From contig NZ_JAHSPR010000009.1 in the NCBI RefSeq assembly GCF_019132845.1, positions 56,763 through 120,762 on the forward strand: a stretch of DNA of 64,000 nucleotides, read 5' to 3'. The position numbers were made by a program, and so were the translations under genes. Under the pieces are notes generated by a model that was not told the origin of the DNA, searched no databases, and saw nothing but the letters and a program-made list of their open reading frames with translations. The stretch comes from Advenella alkanexedens (lineage in GTDB: Bacteria; Pseudomonadota; Gammaproteobacteria; Burkholderiales; Burkholderiaceae_B). This document shows, one piece after another, positions 8,740 to 17,616 of the stretch (the first letter of the stretch is position 1; the number at the start of each line of letters is the position of its first letter).

Positions 8740-9806
8740 ACCTGCAATAAAGAAAAGTCAGCGGAAAAGACCGATTTTAAGGCGTTTTCAACCAGAGCGG
8801 GTGCGATTAGCCAGCCATGGCGAAACAAGCCGTTAATGCGGGTCAGGCCAGGCTCGGTTTCAATGCGCGGAAAGTTGTCAGCCAGGGCGGGGCGCAGGTT
8901 GACTTCCGAGTGAATGATTCTGCCTTCGGCGATTTCCGGTAGAATACTGTGGGCGGCAGCCAGCAGTTCAACCGTGGTACGGACTGAAACGGGGGAGCGG
9001 TCTTCGCTTTCGATTTCACTGGCACCGACCACGATGGTATCGGGTGCGCGCGGAACAATATAAACCCGGTAGCGGGGGTGAAGCAGGCGAATGGGACGGT
9101 GCAAACTGACGCCTGGTGCCTGGACCCAGAAAATTTCTCCGCGCACGCCCCGTACATTCTGGCAGGAAAGTTCGGCATGGTTATGCATGGGTTTGTCACG
9201 GGCACCAACGCCACGGGTATCAAAAACCCAGTCGAAGGTATGTTTTTCGGTGCCGGTATGAATGGTATGCGGCGTCAGCAAGGTAACCGGCCGGTTCCAG
9301 TGCCATTGCACATTCAGGGCAGATGCCGCCAACGCCTGCATGGCCTGTACCGTATGAATCTGGCCTTCGTTGGCCAGCAGCCAGGTGTGGGAGGGGCCTT
9401 GTATGGATGGCTCCAGTCGGGCCAGTTCCTGGCGTGGCAGGGGTTGGGGCTGATCGTGTTCGGGGGCTTTTGCCCTAAGCAGGGAGACCAGCCGGTCTGC
9501 GGCACCTTCATCACCGCGGTGCGCCACCAGCAGACTTCCTTTAAAGTGCAACTCAACCGGCAGACTCAGGCGGGGAACCAGGTTTGCCCATAAATCCAGC
9601 GATCGCTTGCCCAGCTGAAAGACGTTTTCATCACCGCTTTCCAGTTCGGCAATCGGGCTCAGCATGCCTGCGGCCGTCCAGCCGGCGGCAACCGGACTGG
9701 ACATGGATGGGGCCGGGTCAAACACACTTACCTGGTGACCCTGTGATGACAAAACAAAAGCGAGCAAACGGCCTGACAGGCCGGCTCCGGCGATAGCGAT
9801 TTTCAT
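8736..9806 (-). CDS. thiO: Glycine oxidase ThiO
   Basis: FAD-dependent oxidase of 356 residues that makes dehydroglycine for the thiazole ring. The dinucleotide-binding motif GAGLSGRLLAFVL is at the N-terminus, and the DAO-type fold ends with a C-terminal GLFRHGWLIAPALV pattern that binds FAD. It heads the thiO-thiS-thiG operon. I looked for a TPP riboswitch in the about 115 bases upstream and saw none. Confidence 0.88.
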   Translation of the reverse strand: MKIAIAGAGLSGRLLAFVLSSQGHQVSVFDPAPSMSSPVAAGWTAAGMLSPIAELESGDENVFQLGKRSLDLWANLVPRLSLPVELHFKGSLLVAHRGDEGAADRLVSLLRAKAPEHDQPQPLPRQELARLEPSIQGPSHTWLLANEGQIHTVQAMQALAASALNVQWHWNRPVTLLTPHTIHTGTEKHTFDWVFDTRGVGARDKPMHNHAELSCQNVRGVRGEIFWVQAPGVSLHRPIRLLHPRYRVYIVPRAPDTIVVGASEIESEDRSPVSVRTTVELLAAAHSILPEIAEGRIIHSEVNLRPALADNFPRIETEPGLTRINGLFRHGWLIAPALVENALKSVFSADFSLLQV

Positions 9807-9923
9807 GTTTTTTCTTTGCCTGTTGATTGGTTTTACTGAAGTAAGGCAACATTATAAACAGGCAGGCTTGCGCCAGTGACAACATTGGCGGCTGGTTCCG
9901 GGTTTAATGATAAAGATCAAATT

Positions 9924-10361
9924 TCAACGGCCCAGTTTTTGTTGCAACTGTGGCCCGTATTGCCTGGCCACTGCTTCAAGGTCGGTATAAATTTGTTGGG
10001 TACATGTTTCGCTGGACTCTGACAGACAGATGCGGATATGTTGCTGGATATTCAGCCAGGCTGCATGGGGGGCAGGCACATTGACGATATCCACGTTTTC
10101 GGCCAGTGCGGTAAAGCGGCCGTCACGGTTAGGATCTGCGCCAATCAGTCTTACCCGGGCCACTGCCTGGTCCGGGTGGTTAACCAGTTGCAGGACAGGG
10201 GACATCATGATCCGGTTTTGCAGTTGCGCAACGATATGGGTGCCAATGGCATCATTGGGGGTGTTGCCACTGACGTAAACGGGAATTTTTGCCAGGGCGG
10301 TGGTAACGCAGGTACTGGCCAAGACAGCCACCAGCAATTTGTAAAAAACGGATTTTTTCAT
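9924..10361 (-). CDS. Small secreted protein of unknown function
   Basis: A 145-residue protein with a clear signal peptide (MKKSVFYKLLVAVLAS, cleavage near ALA at 22-24). The mature part is mixed alpha/beta in look and has two cysteines (CLSESSETC) about nine residues apart that could form a disulfide in the periplasm. I do not recognise a family. It lies alone, divergent from recQ, and 117 bases downstream of thiO on the same strand. Confidence 0.7.
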   Translation of the reverse strand: MKKSVFYKLLVAVLASTCVTTALAKIPVYVSGNTPNDAIGTHIVAQLQNRIMMSPVLQLVNHPDQAVARVRLIGADPNRDGRFTALAENVDIVNVPAPHAAWLNIQQHIRICLSESSETCTQQIYTDLEAVARQYGPQLQQKLGR

Positions 10362-10460
10362 TTCTGTTGTTCAGCATTGACTATAATGTCAACATCATAC
10401 GACTTTTCTGGTTCAGAATTGTTTTAATAACGGTTAAATCAACTACAGCATATTTCAGCA

Positions 10461-12284
10461 GTGTCACTATCTTCAGCCAGCCAGGTTTTACAAACGGTCT
10501 TTGGCTACGAATCTTTCCGGGGCGAACAGCAGGCCATTGTCGAACATCTTGTTTCTGGTGGGGATGCGCTTGTCCTGATGCCCACCGGTGCCGGCAAGTC
10601 CTTGTGTTACCAGGTGCCTGCCTTGGTCAGGCAAGGATGCGCTATTGTGGTGTCTCCGTTGATTGCCTTAATGAAAGACCAGGTGGATGCCCTCAAAGAG
10701 CTGGGTGTGCAGGCGGCTTACCTGAATTCCACCCTTGATTGGTCGGAAATCCGCGCGGTAGAGCGAGACTTCTTGCGGGGTGAGCTGGACCTGCTTTATA
10801 TTGCTCCCGAACGCCTGCTGGGTGAACGTTGCCTGCAATTGTTAAGCCAGGGGCAAATATCCCTGTTCGCGATTGATGAAGCCCATTGTGTATCCCAATG
10901 GGGGCATGACTTCCGCCCTGAATATATGGGGCTGTCCATTTTGCACGAGCGCTGGCCCGATGTGCCACGCATTGCCTTAACTGCCACCGCCACCACTCAT
11001 ACCCGCCAGGAAATCATCCAGCGTCTGGCGCTGGATAATGCCAGGCAGTTTATTGCCAGTTTTGACCGGCCCAATATCACTTATCACATTGTTGAAAAGC
11101 ATGATGTCCGTCGCCAGTTACTGCAGTTTATCCGTCAAGAGCATATGGGTGACTCGGGTATTGTGTATTGCCTGTCACGCAATAAAACCGAAGATATTGC
11201 CAAATTCCTGAATAAGGAAGGGATTAAGGCCCTGCCTTATCATGCCGGTCTGGATGTGGCCCGTCGGGCCGAACACCAGGCCCGTTTCCAGCAGGAAGAT
11301 GATCTGGTCATGGTGGCCACCATTGCCTTTGGCATGGGCATTAACAAACCCGATGTCCGCTTTGTGGCGCACATTGATCTACCCAAGTCGGTAGAGGGCT
11401 ATTACCAGGAAACCGGCCGTGCCGGACGTGATGGCCTGGCAGCCACCGCCTGGATGGCTTACGGCCTGCAAGATGTGGTGCAGCAAAGAAAAATGATTGA
11501 GGATTCAAATGGCGATGAAGTCTTCAAGCGTCGTTCGGCGGCCCAGCTGGATGCCATGTTGGGGCTTTGCGAAACCGCCCAGTGCCGGCGGGTTCGTTTG
11601 CTGGCTTATTTTGACCAGCATATCGAACCTTGCGGTAATTGTGATGTGTGCCTTAACCCGCCCAAAATGTGGGATGGTACGGTGGCTGCACAAAAAATCC
11701 TGTCAGCGGTTTACCGGCTGTTCAAGGAACGTGACCAGCGTTTTGGCGCCGGCCATATTATTGATATTTTGCGCGGCAAGAAAACCGACCGCGTGACGCA
11801 AAACCAGCACGATACATTAAGTGTATTCGGGGTGGGACAGGATTTAAGCGATTCGGCCTGGCGTAGCGTATTGCGACAGTTGCTGGCCAATCATTATCTG
11901 GCACTGGATATCGAAGGTTATGGCACCCTGGCATTAACGGAAAAAAGCCGGGCGGTGCTCAAGGGTGAAGAGGTGCTGATGCTACGTCAGGAGTCCGAGC
12001 GCATGGCATCCAAGTCACGCAACATTATGCCCAAAGCCAGGAAGCCGGTTATCAGTCTTCCGCCCGAAGCCGAGGAGCGCTTCGTCCAGCTTAAAAAATG
12101 GCGGCTGGCCATTGCCCGGGAACATGAAGTGCCAGCCTATGTGATTTTCAATGATGCCACCTTGCGGCAGATTGCCCTGAATAACCCGGAAACGCTTGAA
12201 GATTTAAGTTTTGTCAGCGGGGTGGGGGCGCATAAGTTAGAGGCTTACGGCGAAGCGATTATTGAATTTCTTGATCAAATGTAG
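10461..12284 (+). CDS. recQ: ATP-dependent DNA helicase RecQ
   Basis: Superfamily 2 helicase of 607 residues, full RecQ length. Motif I MPTGAGKS is at 40-47, the DEAH box near 138-141 followed by CVSQWGHDFRPEY, and the motif VI GRAGRDG is present. A zinc site follows (C at about 370, then CRR and CGNCDVC), then winged-helix and a C-terminal HRDC domain (about 530-600). It unwinds DNA for recombination repair. The start is a GTG at 10461, which fits the E. coli-like N-terminus; no strong ribosome site is seen before it. Confidence 0.95.
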   Translation: MSLSSASQVLQTVFGYESFRGEQQAIVEHLVSGGDALVLMPTGAGKSLCYQVPALVRQGCAIVVSPLIALMKDQVDALKELGVQAAYLNSTLDWSEIRAVERDFLRGELDLLYIAPERLLGERCLQLLSQGQISLFAIDEAHCVSQWGHDFRPEYMGLSILHERWPDVPRIALTATATTHTRQEIIQRLALDNARQFIASFDRPNITYHIVEKHDVRRQLLQFIRQEHMGDSGIVYCLSRNKTEDIAKFLNKEGIKALPYHAGLDVARRAEHQARFQQEDDLVMVATIAFGMGINKPDVRFVAHIDLPKSVEGYYQETGRAGRDGLAATAWMAYGLQDVVQQRKMIEDSNGDEVFKRRSAAQLDAMLGLCETAQCRRVRLLAYFDQHIEPCGNCDVCLNPPKMWDGTVAAQKILSAVYRLFKERDQRFGAGHIIDILRGKKTDRVTQNQHDTLSVFGVGQDLSDSAWRSVLRQLLANHYLALDIEGYGTLALTEKSRAVLKGEEVLMLRQESERMASKSRNIMPKARKPVISLPPEAEERFVQLKKWRLAIAREHEVPAYVIFNDATLRQIALNNPETLEDLSFVSGVGAHKLEAYGEAIIEFLDQM

Positions 12285-12381
12285 TGTTGAGCGGATCCCA
12301 CCATGTGGTGATAGCGCCTCACGTTTTACGCATTCTGAACCAGAAGAAGCGATGCTCCAGTGTGGGAATGGGGATACAGGC

Positions 12382-13440
12382 TTAAAACAGCTTTCCGTCT
12401 TCACCTCGTGAAGGGGGTTGCAGCCCCAGGTGGCGCCAGGTGGTTAGCGTGGCAATGCGTCCACGGGGTGTTCTTTGCAGGTAACCGTGCTGGATTAAAT
12501 AAGGTTCTATCACATCTTCAATCGTGTCGCGTTCTTCGCCAATGGCAGCGGCCAGGTTATCAACCCCAACCGGGCCTCCGTCAAATTTATGAATGATGGT
12601 GTCCAGCAGTTTTCGGTCCATTAAATCCAGGCCTTGCGGATCAACCTCCAGCATGCTTAAGGCGGCACTGGCCGACTCTACCGTTACCACACCATCCGAT
12701 TTGACATCGGCATAATCGCGCACCCGGCGTAGCAGGCGGTTGGCAATGCGTGGCGTACCCCGGGCCCGCCGGGCAATTTCCCGTGCCCCGTCTTCGGTCA
12801 TGGTGGTGTTAAGCAAAGCGGCGCTGCGGCTGACAATTTGAGTCAGGTCTTCGGTGTTGTAGAATTCCAGCCGGGCAACAATCCCGAAGCGGTCGCGCAA
12901 GGGGTTGGTCAGCATGCCTGCACGCGTAGTGGCGCCCACCAGGGTAAAGGGTTGCAAGTCGATTTTGACACTGCGTGCAGCCGGACCCTCGCCAATCAGA
13001 ATATCAATCTGGAAGTCTTCCAGGGCAGGGTAAAGGATTTCCTCAACCACTGGCGACAGGCGATGGATTTCATCAATGAAAAGCACATCATTGGCTTCAA
13101 GATTGGTGAGCAGGGCGGCCAGGTCGCCCGGGCGCTCCAAAACCGGGCCTGAGGTTTGCCTTAACTGGGAGCCCATTTCATGGGCAATAATATGGGCGAG
13201 TGTGGTTTTGCCCAGCCCCGGAGGCCCAAATAACAGGACATGATCCAGGGACTCCTGACGTTTGCGGGCAGCGGTGATGAAAATTTCAAGCTGTTCGCGA
13301 ACCCGGTGCTGGCCGGTATATTCGGCCAGGGATTTGGGGCGCAGGGCGCGTTCAACCGATTCCTCATTGGGTGAACTGGCTTGTGGGGAAACAATCCTGG
13401 CGGGCGGACTGCTTGATAAGGAATCGTTAAAAATGGCCAT
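12382..13440 (-). CDS. ruvB: Holliday junction branch-migration ATPase RuvB
   Basis: AAA+ motor of 352 residues. Walker A GPPGLGKT is at 72-79 and Walker B FIDEIHRL near 121-128; the C-terminal winged helix ends in the TPRGR pattern. The frame is open to 13530, but the ATG at 13440 gives the normal length. RuvB acts with RuvA and RuvC, which are encoded 3 kb upstream on the same strand; here a TRAP transporter operon separates them. A strong hairpin lies between dctM and this gene, so ruvB probably has its own promoter. Confidence 0.94.
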   Translation of the reverse strand: MAIFNDSLSSSPPARIVSPQASSPNEESVERALRPKSLAEYTGQHRVREQLEIFITAARKRQESLDHVLLFGPPGLGKTTLAHIIAHEMGSQLRQTSGPVLERPGDLAALLTNLEANDVLFIDEIHRLSPVVEEILYPALEDFQIDILIGEGPAARSVKIDLQPFTLVGATTRAGMLTNPLRDRFGIVARLEFYNTEDLTQIVSRSAALLNTTMTEDGAREIARRARGTPRIANRLLRRVRDYADVKSDGVVTVESASAALSMLEVDPQGLDLMDRKLLDTIIHKFDGGPVGVDNLAAAIGEERDTIEDVIEPYLIQHGYLQRTPRGRIATLTTWRHLGLQPPSRGEDGKLF

Positions 13441-13463
13441 GGTCGTGCTGCGCAATAATGGAA

Positions 13464-13523
13464 AAAGACATCGCTGTATTGTAATCTCTTTTGGAGACTG
13501 TATGTCCATACAGCGATGTCTTT
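13464..13523 (-). terminator. 16-bp inverted repeat between dctM and ruvB
   Basis: On the minus strand AAAGACATCGCTGTAT and its exact complement ATACAGCGATGTCTTT form a 16-bp perfect stem, ending in a run of Ts. The 28-base loop holds a smaller TCTC/GAGA pairing. It lies 50 bases after the dctM stop and 24 bases before the ruvB ATG, so it most likely ends transcription of the TRAP operon; it could also structure the ruvB leader. Confidence 0.65.
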
Positions 13524-13572
13524 GATGCACAGTCGGTCTTATGTTGCCATAAGGCCGGTTTTTAATTGCTGC

Positions 13573-14847
13573 TTAGCGGTAAGCCAGATCACGCAGTACC
13601 AGGGCAATCTCAGGTACATAAGTGATGATCATCAGGCACAATACCGTGACGCCCACAAAAGGAATCAGGGGTTTGATCAGCTTTTCGATGGGCAGTTTGG
13701 CCACCGTACATGCAGCAAACAGGTTAACGCCAAACGGTGGGGTAATCATGCCAAGGGCCAGGTTAACCACCATGATGATCCCGAAGTGGGTAGGGTCAAC
13801 GCCAAACTTGATTGCAACAGGCAGCAGTAACGGGGCCAGCACCACGATAGAGGCTGAAGTTTCAATGAACATGCCAATAAAGAACAGGGCAATGTTCACG
13901 CCCAGCAGGAAGCTGACTTTGTCGCTGAACAGCATGCCAAGCCATTCCCCCAGTGCATTGGGTACTCCGGCACGGTTAAGCAGGAAACCGAAAAGACCGG
14001 CATTGGCGATCACGAACATGATAACGGCCGTGGCAATCACGGTTTTACGGAAGGTTTCCGACAGCTGGCCAAAGCCGATCGTGCGATAAATGAAGATACT
14101 CACGATCAGGGCATACACCACGGCCACCACTGAGGCTTCGGTAGGAGTAAAAATGCCGCCATAAATGCCACCCAGAATAATCACGGGCATTAAAAGTGCC
14201 AGCCATGCCTGCCTGAAGGATTCCCAGATGCCCAGACGGCCTTCACCGTCGTTTTTACCATAGCCATGGCGTTTGGCGTACAGCCATACATAAATAACCA
14301 GGGCAAAGGCAATCAGCATGCCTGGCAGGATACCGGCAATGAAGAGCTCACCCACATCGGTTTCGGTGGACACCGCAAACAAAATCATGGGAACCGATGG
14401 CGGAATAATCACGCCGAGTTCGGCAGCCGTTGTCTGCAAGGAGGCGGCAAACGGTTTGGGATAACCATGCTTGACCATGGCGGGAATTAAAATGGCCCCC
14501 ACCGCAAAGGTGGTAGCCACGCTTGAACCGGCCACTGCGGCAAAGATCATGCAGGTAATCACGCAACTGCACGCCAGACCACCTTGCATGTTGCCTACCA
14601 GGCTTTTGGCGAAATTGACCATTCTGGTGGATATGCCGCCCGCTTCCATGAGGTTGCCGGCCAGAATGAAGAAGGGAATGGCCACCAGCGGGTAAGAATC
14701 CAGTGAGGCGTAAATTTTCTGGGCGATAACCAGCCAGTTAATGCCTGCAACCTGGACACCGATAAGACTGGCAAGACCGATGGAAATAGCTACTGGTACT
14801 GTCAGCGCAAAGAACAGTAGCATTGAAAGAATCATTAATTGAGACAT
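13573..14847 (-). CDS. dctM: TRAP transporter large permease DctM
   Basis: Inner-membrane permease of 424 residues, the usual DctM length, with about a dozen hydrophobic segments. Family stretches include AGNLMEAGGIS, GSSVATTFAVGAILIPAM and FGIIMVVNLALGMITPPFG. The frame extends to 14883, but the ATG at 14847 gives the standard start MSQLMILSML. With DctQ and DctP it imports an organic anion using a sodium gradient. Last gene of the dctP-dctQ-dctM set. Confidence 0.93.
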   Translation of the reverse strand: MSQLMILSMLLFFALTVPVAISIGLASLIGVQVAGINWLVIAQKIYASLDSYPLVAIPFFILAGNLMEAGGISTRMVNFAKSLVGNMQGGLACSCVITCMIFAAVAGSSVATTFAVGAILIPAMVKHGYPKPFAASLQTTAAELGVIIPPSVPMILFAVSTETDVGELFIAGILPGMLIAFALVIYVWLYAKRHGYGKNDGEGRLGIWESFRQAWLALLMPVIILGGIYGGIFTPTEASVVAVVYALIVSIFIYRTIGFGQLSETFRKTVIATAVIMFVIANAGLFGFLLNRAGVPNALGEWLGMLFSDKVSFLLGVNIALFFIGMFIETSASIVVLAPLLLPVAIKFGVDPTHFGIIMVVNLALGMITPPFGVNLFAACTVAKLPIEKLIKPLIPFVGVTVLCLMIITYVPEIALVLRDLAYR

Positions 14848-14888
14848 AAAATTAACCTGAATATTAAGCGGTAACGAATGCAATGGCC

Positions 14889-15386
14889 CTACAGGGGGGC
14901 GATTTCATCGTTGGATTCAGCCGATCCCTGTGACCAGTGAATAATCACGGCAATCAGGGCCAGAAATGAGCCGATGGGAATGGCGGCATAAATCCAGGCA
15001 ATACTGAATTCCAGACCGGCAATGGTCTGGAACCGGAAGCGATAGGCAGCCATGGCCCCCACCCAGGTCAGGATACCCAGGAAGGTGCTGGTAATAACCA
15101 TGACCAGCGTCGCTAACCAACGTTTGTATTTTTCATTCAGGGCATTTTCAAGCATTTCCACTTTAAGCATGGCACCCTGGCGGCAGGCCAGTACCAGACC
15201 CAGCAACACAACCCAAATGATGGCACAGCGCGTCCAGACTTCGGTCCAGTCAGCGGGTGATTCAAAGATAAAGCGGCTGACAACTTGATGGAATGAGGCA
15301 ATCACGGCTGAGAGCAGCAGCAATTGCGCCATGATGGACACCAGTCTGAAGACAGACTTGTCCAGTAATTGAGTGAGCGATTTCAT
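14889..15386 (-). CDS. dctQ: TRAP transporter small permease DctQ
   Basis: Small four-helix membrane subunit of 165 residues. The DctQ pattern WTEVWTRCAIIWVVLLG is visible, followed by the cytoplasmic loop and GLEFSIAWIYAAIPIGS. It sits between dctP and dctM, as in most TRAP operons, and a stable hairpin separates it from dctP. Confidence 0.9.
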   Translation of the reverse strand: MKSLTQLLDKSVFRLVSIMAQLLLLSAVIASFHQVVSRFIFESPADWTEVWTRCAIIWVVLLGLVLACRQGAMLKVEMLENALNEKYKRWLATLVMVITSTFLGILTWVGAMAAYRFRFQTIAGLEFSIAWIYAAIPIGSFLALIAVIIHWSQGSAESNDEIAPL

Positions 15387-15402
15387 GGTGATTTGAAGAG
15401 TT

Positions 15403-15426
15403 GGGGCTGAATAAACATTCAGCCCC
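15403..15426 (-). other. Intergenic hairpin between dctP and dctQ
   Basis: GGGGCTGAAT and ATTCAGCCCC form a 10-bp perfect stem with an AAAC loop, in the 57-base gap between dctP and dctQ. There is no U-tract, so it is more like a 3' stabiliser or partial attenuator than a full terminator. Such structures after binding-protein genes often let the binding protein be made in excess over the membrane parts; that role is inference here. Confidence 0.6.
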
Positions 15427-15443
15427 GCAGGAAAAGAAAAAAC

Positions 15444-16427
15444 TTATTTTGTATTCTGGATGGATTCAATCAGTTCTTTCGAGAATTTTTTGTGGAACTC
15501 AGGATAGACATTGTGAACAATTTTGGCAAATTCGGCACGATCAACATCCTGGGTGATTTCCATGCCTTCTTTGGTCAGTGTTTCAAGACCTGTTTTTTCT
15601 ACATTGTCAACGAAATCGCGCATGCTCTTTGCTGCAGCCAATCCGGCTTCCTTGAGTTTTGCCTTGTCTTCGTCAGACATGCTGTCATAAACCATGGGGG
15701 AAACCACAATCACGGCAGGACCATATACGTGTCCGGTCAGGGACAGGTGTTTTTGCTGGGAGGACAGCTTGGCGGAAACGATCACGGAAAGCGGGTTTTC
15801 CTGGCCATCAATGGTGCCTTGCTGCAGGGCGGTTTGCACTTCAGGCCAGGCCATGGGGGTTGGCAACATGCCCAGTTCCTTGAAAGCGGTAATGTGAATC
15901 GGGTTTTCGGTGGTACGGATTTTCAGGCCTTTCAGGTCTGCCGGTGTCTTGACCGCATGTTTGCTGTTGGTCAGGTGACGGAAGCCCTGCTCACCCCATG
16001 CCAGGGCCACCAGGCCACGTTTGGGGAATTCGGCCAGCAGTTTGTTGCCGATATCACCATCCAGCACTTTGCGGGCATGGTCCAGGTCACGGAACAGGAA
16101 AGGAATGTCGAAAACACCGGTTTGTGGCACAAAGTTAAGGGTGGCGCCAGTAGATAAAATGGCGGCATCCACCGTACCGATTTGCAGGCCTTCAATGACT
16201 TCACGTTCGCCGCCCAGGGCACTGTTGGCAAACTGTTCAATTTTGATTTCACCATTGGTGCTTTTGCCAATAGACTCTTCAAAGGCCTTGGCACCGGCAC
16301 CATAGTGAGAGTCTTTAGACAGGGCATAAGCCATTTTCAGGGTTTTCTCGGCCATGGCTGCGCTTGAAAAACACAGGCTGCTGATGGCGGTGGCAACAAG
16401 AACTTTTTTAAACCATTGAGGACGCAT
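15444..16427 (-). CDS. dctP: TRAP transporter substrate-binding protein DctP
   Basis: Periplasmic binding protein of 327 residues. The signal peptide ends SSAAMA at about residue 26. DctP-family features are the GEREVIEGLQIGTVDAA stretch, the carboxylate-binding arginine region LKGLKIRTTENP and GTIDGQENPLSV. The family mostly binds C4-dicarboxylates, other carboxylates or sialic acid; the exact ligand cannot be read. It starts only 38 bases after the ruvA stop, so read-through from the ruv genes is possible. Confidence 0.9.
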   Translation of the reverse strand: MRPQWFKKVLVATAISSLCFSSAAMAEKTLKMAYALSKDSHYGAGAKAFEESIGKSTNGEIKIEQFANSALGGEREVIEGLQIGTVDAAILSTGATLNFVPQTGVFDIPFLFRDLDHARKVLDGDIGNKLLAEFPKRGLVALAWGEQGFRHLTNSKHAVKTPADLKGLKIRTTENPIHITAFKELGMLPTPMAWPEVQTALQQGTIDGQENPLSVIVSAKLSSQQKHLSLTGHVYGPAVIVVSPMVYDSMSDEDKAKLKEAGLAAAKSMRDFVDNVEKTGLETLTKEGMEITQDVDRAEFAKIVHNVYPEFHKKFSKELIESIQNTK

Positions 16428-16465
16428 TTTATTTCCTTGAAATTGAATATTTAAAATTGAATAAA

Positions 16466-17038
16466 TTATTTTGCCAGTGATTTCAAAGCCATCCGGATAC
16501 CTTCTGAAACGGTAATTTCAGCAGGCAAGGTTTTAAGCGCAGTTTGTGACTCCCGCTCGGAATATCCCAATGCGATCAGGGCATTGAGGATATCGGTTTG
16601 ACTGTGGTTGACTGAATTTGTTTGTGTGGAGTGAGTATCTCCCAGTTTGCCGCGCAGTTCAAGCAAAAGGCGTTCGGCGGTTTTTTTACCGATGCCGGGA
16701 ACCTTAAGTAGCAAGGCGGCATCCTGGTTGGCGATGGCGTTGGCCAGGTCGCTGACGCTCATCCCGGAAAGCAGGGCAAGGGCGGTACGCGATCCGATAC
16801 CGCTGACCTTGATCAGGGCCCGGAATGTGCTTCTTTCTGCCGCATGCAGAAAGCCAAACAGGGTGTGGGCATCTTCCCGGACCGCCAAATGCGTGTACAG
16901 GGTGACTTTGGCACCCAATTCGGGTAAGTCGTACAGGGTACTCATGGGAACATCAATATCGTAACCGACCCCATTGACATCCAGACAGACAGTAGGCGGC
17001 AGTTTCTCTATAAGGGTTCCGGTAAGACGTCCGATCAT
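16466..17038 (-). CDS. ruvA: Holliday junction protein RuvA
   Basis: Junction-binding protein of 190 residues. The start [12 protein letters not shown] at 17038 is the classical RuvA N-terminus, so the longer open frame to 17344, which would run into ruvC, is rejected. Two helix-hairpin-helix motifs are seen ([16 protein letters not shown] and [16 protein letters not shown]) and a C-terminal RuvB-contact domain ending MALKSLAK. It starts 26 bases after ruvC. Confidence 0.95.
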   Translation of the reverse strand: MIGRLTGTLIEKLPPTVCLDVNGVGYDIDVPMSTLYDLPELGAKVTLYTHLAVREDAHTLFGFLHAAERSTFRALIKVSGIGSRTALALLSGMSVSDLANAIANQDAALLLKVPGIGKKTAERLLLELRGKLGDTHSTQTNSVNHSQTDILNALIALGYSERESQTALKTLPAEITVSEGIRMALKSLAK

Positions 17039-17064
17039 AATATGTAATGCAATATAAAAAGAGG

Positions 17065-17610
17065 TTAACCAATCAGCCTGCCAGCCCGCATGCGCGATTG
17101 GTGGCTCAGCTGGCTTTTCTCGTGGGATTTGAGCTTTTGCAGCAGGGGATTGGCGTGGGCATGACAGATGGCACAGGCCAGGGCATCGGCCGAGTCGGAT
17201 GAGGGCAAGCCATTCAGGGACAGCAAGTGTTGAACCATGAGTTGCACCTGCTCTTTTTTGGCGTGCCCGTTGCCCACAACGGCTTTCTTGATTTGCAGGG
17301 CCGTGTATTCGCTGACGTTCAGATTGCTGTCTGCCAGTGCGCACATGGCGGCACCGCGGGCCTGCCCCAGCAAAAGCGTGGATACCGGGTTGGTATTAAC
17401 AAATACTTTTTCCAGCGCCGAGTCATCAGGCCGGTGCGTCTGGATCACTTCACGAATATTATCCAGAATGGCCTTGAGGCGCTGGTAAAGAGGCAGCTCG
17501 GTGGGCACCACGATGGTTCCGCTGGCCACATATTGAATGCGCATACCGCTGGCCTCAATCACACCGAAACCGGTGCGTCGAAGGCCAGGGTCAATACCAA
17601 GTATGCGCAT
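17065..17610 (-). CDS. ruvC: Holliday junction resolvase RuvC
   Basis: Endonuclease of 181 residues. Catalytic D7 lies in MRILGIDPG, a second acidic residue in [10 protein letters not shown], and the last acidic pair in [14 protein letters not shown]. The ATG at 17610 is chosen over an in-frame TTG two codons upstream. It follows purH with 6 bases between stop and start, so purH, ruvC and ruvA are likely one transcript. Confidence 0.95.
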   Translation of the reverse strand: MRILGIDPGLRRTGFGVIEASGMRIQYVASGTIVVPTELPLYQRLKAILDNIREVIQTHRPDDSALEKVFVNTNPVSTLLLGQARGAAMCALADSNLNVSEYTALQIKKAVVGNGHAKKEQVQLMVQHLLSLNGLPSSDSADALACAICHAHANPLLQKLKSHEKSQLSHQSRMRAGRLIG

Positions 17611-17616
17611 TGCCAA

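Noticed and set aside
9807..9923. Possible TPP riboswitch before thiO
   Set aside because: None of the conserved TPP riboswitch blocks (CTGAGA or the late GAT-CTGG-type core) is visible in the leader.
15492..16157. A 221-codon plus-strand frame inside dctP
   Set aside because: Antisense shadow of the TRAP binding protein; translation shows no known pattern.
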